Shown in pieces: positions 57,865 to 64,000 of a stretch of DNA of 64,000 nucleotides. Location of the stretch: contig CM066288.1 of the NCBI GenBank assembly GCA_033816765.1, forward strand, positions 3,100,001 through 3,164,000, in the 5' to 3' direction. Position 1 is the stretch's first letter. The number at the start of each line of letters is the position of its first letter. A model generated the notes under the pieces. That model saw only the letters and a list, made by a program, of their open reading frames with translations. It did no database searches and was not told where the DNA came from. The DNA is from Nothopassalora personata. Lineage: Eukaryota; Ascomycota; Dothideomycetes; Mycosphaerellales; Mycosphaerellaceae. A program made the position numbers and the translations under genes.

Positions 57865-58347
57865 ATGTCTGACTCGGAACAACTACCTGATGCAACAGAA
57901 GATATCGCACCGACGTTGCCAACAACTCAAACATCGTCCACGATCTCGAGGAACAAGAAGCGCAAAAAGAAAACTCCAACAAACCAGACTTTGCGCCAAT
58001 TCTCGATTCGAAAACCAGACTGGGCGTATATACATCTTCAACGCATAACATCACTCGCAAACGGACATCAGCAGAATGGATCTATCGACAATGCAACAGT
58101 GCACCTGCACATCACCGCAGCCTTGAAATCATTCCTCGGGCTGCATGGCAGCGCAATACCATTCGATATCATGAAGCTAGAAGGACCGCAAGTCTGGATT
58201 CGTGCCGCGGCCGGAGACAGAGCCGCGATCATTGCAGCGATCGGAGGCTGGATCAGTAGCAGTGGCGAAGGATGGCGCGTCAAAAGCTGGAGTCACTGGA
58301 ACGCCAATGGACTAGGACGAGATTCAAGTCAGGACTTATTCGAATAG
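57865..58347 (+). CDS. pop8: Pop8-like RNase P/MRP subunit
   Basis: Single exon, 160 residues. Pop8 is a small protein subunit of RNase P and RNase MRP, which process tRNA 5' ends and pre-rRNA. The N-terminus is disordered and ends in a Lys/Arg stretch (NKKRKKKTP). The conserved Rpp14/Pop8 fold follows: KPDWAYIHLQRI, an inserted loop, VHLHITAALKSFLGLHGSAIPFDIMKLEG, QVWIRAAAGDRAAIIAAIGGWI and WRVKSWSHW. Length fits the family. The assignment rests on recognised motif order and is less certain than for its neighbours. Confidence 0.75.
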   Translation: MSDSEQLPDATEDIAPTLPTTQTSSTISRNKKRKKKTPTNQTLRQFSIRKPDWAYIHLQRITSLANGHQQNGSIDNATVHLHITAALKSFLGLHGSAIPFDIMKLEGPQVWIRAAAGDRAAIIAAIGGWISSSGEGWRVKSWSHWNANGLGRDSSQDLFE

Positions 58348-58589
58348 ACTGAGGACTCAAGTTGCTTCAATTGGTACTCAAGCTCGAGAGCAAAGTATTA
58401 CAAAAAAATGCTCTTCTCCTCAACTGCTTCTGGGTCTACCTAGTGTACAAAAAGATTACCTGCTATCAAGAAGGAGCCATCTGGAGTCCGCTCAGACCTT
58501 TTAGCTGTCACTCCTCACCACGAAGAGCGTTGCGCTATGTTCTGAATATGCTGCCCAACCTCGCTGCTCCATGCAACAAGAAAGGTATC

Positions 58590-61540
58590 TCATTGACTGG
58601 CACCGTCAACCAGTCCAAGCTGGCGCATTCTCTCGGGATTCATGCCCGCAAAGTTGGCTCGCTTGATCGCCTGCTCGGCCTCATCTCGATCCGGAGAGCC
58701 AGTTGTGGGAGGTGTGGCAATCTGGTGAGGCTCGCCATTCCTCGATTCTGGCCTGCTATGAGCTGACTTGGCGGCGCCCTTGATGGAGAACCCGAGGTCA
58801 GCGTCATCGACAGCGCTCATGTCTTCATTCAGGATCGGTTCAGGCTGGTCGAAGTCGGCAGGCGGCGGAGGTGGTGGGGGCGCTTGCATGGGTTCGGTGC
58901 GCTGGCGCTTGAGGATAGCTGCCTCGTCGTCTGCGATATTGGCGAGCTCTTCTCGTCTGCGTTTGTTCGTCGCAGGACTGTCGGTAGCGTCGATAGGTGT
59001 AGCGTCTAGACCGTAACCAACCTCTGCCACGTCATGGTCGGAAACAGCGTCCTCTTCAAGCATCGGACTGCCGGCCTTGGCTGGTGAGCCGTTTGGAGTA
59101 TTGCTGACTTCCCCTTTCTTGGCCTTGCGTTCCGCCCTCTTTGTCTCCGCAGCTGCCTTCTTCTTGACCGCTTTCTCGAAAAATGTTTGCGCATGTTTCT
59201 TAACATCCTTGGCCTTCTTGTCGCTGATCTTGTTAGGGTTTTCGACACGGTTCTTTCTGAAGTCAGAGTCTGTCACCATTTTGCTCAACTCCTTCGCCCA
59301 GCGCTTGAGATCGTCCTTTTCCAGCTTGCCCTTGTACTTGTTCACCACGTGCATGATGTGTGGCTGTAGCGTGTTCTCGTACCGACGCTTCTGCTTCTCT
59401 TCTGGCTCAGTCCGCCATTTGTCTTCCTTGCGCTCTTTCTTTGGAGTGTCGATGGGCGTGGCAGCAGCAGAAGGCTGCTTGGCCTCTTCTTTCTTTGTAG
59501 CAACGATATTCCTGATGAGATCTTGTAGCATTTGTTGATCTGCAACTGCTTTCGGAGGTGGCGGAGGTGGCACAGCTGCGGACTGCATTGTCGGCCGTTG
59601 CCAGGTGGTACTACCTGCCTGGTTGTAGTAATAGACAGTGCCATTCGCAGCGGTGGCCTCGAACCAGCCAGGAGGGAGCGCTCCGACCGGGGGAGGAGGT
59701 CGGAATCGTGGTCCGGGACGGAAGCCAGCAGCACGCTGTGGTGCGTTGTTACGAGGACCAGTGGGTGCTTGTACTCGCTCGGGCGATTTGGACCTCGATC
59801 TCGACCTGCTGCGGCGGCGGTCACCGTCACGTCTGTCAAATCGATCTGCTTTGCGGTCAGGTGCTATAGCGTTTGGATCTCTCTTGACGCGCGGGATTCG
59901 GTATGCCATCTCCAACTTCGCCCATGCATCAAGTAACGCTTGCGACTCGATCCGGATGAGCTCGTGCTCGTGCTGCAGTAGTGGTTGGAGAGCTTCCTCA
60001 ATCTTGGCATCCTGGATCTTGTTTCGCGTGAGGCGTGGCATCTTATCCAGCACGTCCAAAACCTGAAGGATGACGTTCTCGTCGTCGTTGAAGTTCGACA
60101 GTGTTGTCTTCAGTATGCGATAGCCGTGGAATCGGACCACACGATTCCACACCTTCTCGTCGTTCGCGCGCTGTATTCGAGCAAGCAGCTTGACTGCGAT
60201 CCACTTCTCCTTGCATTGCATAAGAGAAGACATGACTTTGTTGACGCCTTCTTCGTCGAGCCCCCTAGGCTCGACGTTGTTGACGTACTCCTCGTCATCC
60301 TCGCCAACTCTCTTCTTGCGTGGCTTCTTGGCGACGGCCGTGTCCCAAGCGTCTGCATCATCGATACCAAGAGCTTCGATGATGGTGTGAGACAGCTTCG
60401 TGCCACGCTCGGTTTGTGTCTTGCCACCAATGTATCCTGTGCAGTTCGGCTCGGCACAGTAACACGGCTGAGGGTCGGCGCCATACCGGTCGACGTTGTA
60501 GTTGAAGACCAACTCTTCTCCAGCCTGAATGTTGCGCTCGACAAAGATTCCCATGCGGAGCTTGTCGTTGACAACCCACTTGTCGACATAGCAGTTCGGA
60601 TTGCAAGAGTGATTGCAGAAACGACCTAGATTCCCCTTCTTGGTTGCGTCCACAAACTCTCCTTTCGTCAATGACATGAAATAGAAGTGCTTGATGCCTT
60701 CTTCATCGTATTGCTGCATTCGTCGACGGAAGACATTTTCGCCAATGACTTCACCAATGTACTCGAAGACGAAGTCGCCAGGTCGCAGATCCTTGTTAGC
60801 ACGAAGGCCATAGCCTTTCTTCTCGGTCTTGATCACAGTGACATCGGCATACTGTTTTCGCTGGAAGCGCCGATTCTGGCACTTCGATCCGCAACCACAA
60901 TCTCCGACGCACTCCATCTTGGTAGCGCGGTTGATACAGTCAGAATCTTCTCCACAGGCATGATTCGAGCGACTTGCAGGATCTATGCACAGCGTTAGAG
61001 AGTGGACATGCCATAGGGGATAAGTTGATGGCAAGCATATTTGAACGACTTACCCCACTCCTCTGCGCAATCGCACTCGAGCGCAGGCTCGGTGCTTCCC
61101 AAGTACTTGTTGGCATACGTGCATTCTGCCAGCTTCTCGAAGTAAGTGAGGGCCTCTGGTAGTGCGTCCTCGTGGTCCGTGAAGAGTTGTGGTGGGCGTT
61201 TTTCAACTTTGTGAGATTTCGTCCGCGCCAGCTTCGGCGGCTTGCCTGGCTCCAGCTTCAGCGTGACCTCGCCTCCCACAGTCTCTCTGTCCTCGGACTT
61301 GACGCCAGGCGACTCGGAAGCGCGCTGCTTCGTGGCCGGCGACAGTGAAGAGCGCTTCTTGGCGGTAGGCGTGCCGCTATCGCTGTCCTCGCCGCCAGCA
61401 GCGGAGGTGTTTTCATCGCTGTGCTCCCCCTTTGGGGCGACGGGATCCATGTCTACATCTGCATCTGCCTCTTCCTCTTTCAGATTCATATCACGCACCT
61501 CCGACTCGAGACGGTCGTGTTTCCGGTCTTCATCCGCCAT
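58590..61540 (-). CDS. set2: Set2 histone H3 lysine 36 methyltransferase
   Basis: Exons 61540..61054 and 60982..58590 encode 959 residues; the 71-nt intron joins CDCAEEW to DPASRSNHACGEDSDCINR within the Cys-rich AWS motif. Set2 methylates H3K36 during elongation. The AWS domain covers about 155-210. The SET domain (about 213-330) has KGYGLRANKDLRPGDFVFEYIGEV, RFCNHSCNPNC and GEELVFNYN, and the post-SET Cys cluster (CYCAEPNCTGYIGG) follows. A WW domain lies near 590 (LPPGWFEATAANGTVYYYNQ). The SRI domain, which binds the phosphorylated polymerase II tail, is near 695-780 (IMHVVNKYKGKLEKDDLKRWAKEL). A long acidic and Lys-rich tail ends with a polyproline run. All domains are in canonical order. 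Confidence 0.97.
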
Positions 61541-63868
61541 GTTGGGTTGTGGTGGTAGATGTTGCAGCGGTGGTGGGAGCCGGTAGCGCTGCGGCCGAAG
61601 GTGAAGGTAACAGCGTGACGGAACAAATGTCTAGGTCCACGACCAGAACTGCGCACATGCCCACACCGCCTCACTTCCGCATCCCGGTGCTGAACAGACT
61701 CAAGAAGGCTCGGACCAGGCGAGGGGTATAGGTGCAGGTGGTGGTGAATGAGCAGTGTCGTGGCGTGCACTCGGTCGGCAAGGCTCGATAACCTGCGCGC
61801 GTGTCGATTTTCCGGTGGATCTTGAAGCGCACAGCACAGTGAATGATCGCACGTGCAGCCCGTATGGCGGATAGCTCTATTGCTTCACCAACATGAGTAT
61901 ATGTAATGCTACTTCACAGCGCATGAGACCATTTCCATACCGCTTTTCTGATCACGGACTGCGTGCGGCAGGCTGGGATTGCTGCGATTCAGCTAGGAAT
62001 GCGGCGCTGGCGACAAAGGAGCGAAATTGACTACTACGTCTGCCGGCGCAGAGGGTTGTGTAGGAGAGGAATTGCAATTGAAAGCATCTAGGTTTCTTGA
62101 CTTCGCAGCCGATCATTCAAGTTCGGGAGCTTCCGCGTGGTTCCTTTCCTCGTCTTGTGCCCTCTACCACCTTCCTGCCTGCTTCGACGCAAGGAAACGA
62201 CAATTGTGCTGGTTGGCAGCGACATGAAGGCCGAATTGACTGTACAATGCGCTTGACAGGTCCTGGAGGGTCTGGCAAATGGCCATGTTCACACTGGCTC
62301 TCGGCATAGGTCTCCGCTTGCTGCCTGCACTCAAGCGCATCTTCCGGCTAACAATTGCCACGAAACGGAGCGGTACCTACGTCTTCGCTCGCACGCCATA
62401 CGAACCACAAGTTAGGTGGGTATATGCATCGAACGGCCCAGCTCGACCTTCGCGGCGCTTATACGACTCCGGGAATCATTTCGTGCGGCAAGCGGCATTG
62501 CGTTTCCAGCTACGGTTCCATAGCAATGGCTCCAGGAGTCGTCCTTCTGCACTCCCGGCACGAACGGCCGGCGGAGACGCCTTCATGATAGGGAAATCGT
62601 GGACGCGCCGTTCGAGCCACGGCATAGAACGATATTCCAGCACTAGGCCACAGACTGCGTCGGGCAAAGCCAAACGATTATATAGCTCTTCGAAGGCCGT
62701 AGTATTAGGGTTATGGACACTTCGCACCAAGTCAGCCGTTACGAGTCTCATGAGGGCTTGACACCACTGACCCTGGACAGCGACAAGCGGAAAAGCACAG
62801 GCATGTTAAAAATGAATGATCCAAGCAGCAATATGGAGCCGCTATCTTGATTGGAGTAGCGGAGCAGTCAGGGAACGATATGACCATGGCATTGCGCAAG
62901 TATAATTGGCTCTTTGGCCTGCGACGGTATAATGGAAATAATACTGCTCCCGCCTGCGATGCAGTGATTTGTTGCAGAATCTTTATTCGCGAAGCTCCAC
63001 CTGACGAGGCGAAACCGTAGCGTAATCGATAAGTTGGCGGGCTTGGCATCCATGTAGCGGACGTGTCCGTGATGAGGTTGAATTTCGAACTTTGCATCTC
63101 TCCATCTTACACTTTGCGCACCAACACAGGCAACGATATAGTCGCTTTGAAACAGTGCCTAGGTGAAACGGCGACGTCGAAAATAGGCGCCGATGCGGCG
63201 CTTCGTTGCGGGCGCATACCCGCGCCTCACATTGAGACGGTTACCGGCTCTCCAGCACTACAGGTATTTAATTAACCATCCAACTCAGAACTCCTAATTA
63301 CTTATATCAGCAGCACCGCGAGCACAGCAGTGCAGTACTGGCGTCACCTACCGGCAGTTGTATTCCAAAGCCGGAGCAAGTTGCATCTGGATCACGTTGC
63401 TCGATGGCAGCCGGATGCTTGATCTCCTCCTATAAGATGCATGCAGTGCATCATCTCGGAGCGCTGACCACAGGCATTAATGCAAGCTGGAAGCCTCCTG
63501 CATGCATGCAGAGATCATGCAAGAACCCCAATCCAGGTTTCATCTCCTACCGCCTCTTTTGCACTGCTGCATTTCTCCTGCTACCTCTGGTTCAAAGACG
63601 CTCATTTTCGTGCCTGGTCAGGTGCTGTGTGGTAATGCATCTCTTTCTCTAATCGTTAGGCGCGCCTCTTCATACACTCGTTTGAGCGGCCTCTGCCGGC
63701 ATATCTCGACCCATTGTACTATCGCTGCTGGGATCTCCTTTGTTGCAAGAAGCTACGACATTCACGACACCTACGCGCTCACCACTAATTACTGAAATAC
63801 TGTACGACTTCAACGCATGTCTTCTATGAATCTGCTACGCGTTCCCTCTGTTTCGCTCTTCCCTCGGC
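61541..63868. other. 2.3 kb gene-free stretch
   Basis: It lies upstream of set2 and of the right-edge gene. A plus-strand frame of 160 codons (62279..62761) is Arg/Ser-rich without a domain and is not called. No RNA gene or mobile element was recognised; AT content rises near 63270-63310. Confidence 0.4.
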
Positions 63869-64000
63869 ATGGCAACGCCTCCTGAACAACCATGGTCCTC
63901 CCACGAAAAGGTATGGTAGCGTGGCGATCTTTGTGCTACTGAATATCTGACATGGGTTGATAGAACTACCTGCTGGCTGAGATCATCAAGGCAGCGAATC
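63869..64000 (+). CDS. 5' end of an unknown gene running off the window
   Basis: ATG at 63869 begins MATPPEQPWSSHEK. A donor GTATGG at 63911 and the acceptor GTTGATAG ending at 63963 join it to NYLLAEIIKAAN, which is open to the edge. The W..HEK.YLLAEIIK pattern resembles the start of small Myb/SANT-like fungal proteins, but too little is present to name it. Confidence 0.45.

Noticed and set aside
62279..62761. 160-codon plus-strand frame upstream of the right-edge gene
   Set aside because: Arg/Ser-rich translation without a domain. It lies in a region with similar-length frames on both strands.

Overview
The window is nuclear DNA of a filamentous ascomycete. Genes carry short spliceosomal introns (mostly 45-80 nt, with CTAAC/CTGAC-like branch sites), sit about one per 2-3 kb on both strands without operons, and include fungus-specific families: an AA9 lytic polysaccharide monooxygenase, 2EXR proteins, a Zn2Cys6 regulator, a Chs7-type protein and a group III G-alpha. 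The gene set and the 2EXR proteins suggest Dothideomycetes, perhaps Mycosphaerellales; that placement is inference. I see no CRISPR array, rRNA, convincing tRNA or intact transposon.

Layout, left to right. 0-13 kb: a secreted AA9 enzyme, a scatter of intact and decayed 2EXR (LPxEL) genes, the ER fusion GTPase Sey1, the WD40 protein Swd2 and the mitochondrial carrier Oac1. 13-25 kb: a 1,076-residue dynamin-like GTPase of the SLIP-GC type, a Chs7-like membrane protein, a 1,125-residue protein with a chromodomain and three CCCH fingers, and a Zn2Cys6 regulator whose N-terminal part looks broken. 26-33 kb: dolichyldiphosphatase, a GNA-3-type G-alpha, a 2.8 kb gene-free stretch and the Hog1 MAP kinase. 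33-45 kb: ETF alpha subunit, Avl9, cyclase-associated protein and a Mak32-like PfkB protein sharing a short divergent promoter, then a decayed second copy of the large GTPase. 45-64 kb: a Gis2-like seven-zinc-knuckle protein, an F-box/WD40 protein, Sae2/CtIP, a bHLH regulator, a tiny secreted I9 inhibitor, Pcf11, Pop8, Set2, a gene-poor stretch and the first exons of a gene that runs off the right edge.

How the genes relate. Most are unlinked housekeeping or signalling genes, not a cluster. Functional themes recur: chromatin and transcription (Swd2, the chromodomain protein, Set2, Pcf11), cAMP and stress signalling (G-alpha, cyclase-associated protein, Hog1), and secretion and cell wall (Sey1, Avl9, Chs7-like, dolichyldiphosphatase). 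The unusual parts are the intact/decayed GTPase pair, a 12-nt microexon flanked by a GC-AG intron in the I9 inhibitor gene, three GC-AG introns among about 41 modelled introns, and the chromodomain-CCCH architecture. Exon boundaries were placed by hand from splice consensus, preserved frame and conserved protein motifs; no alignment or database search was run.
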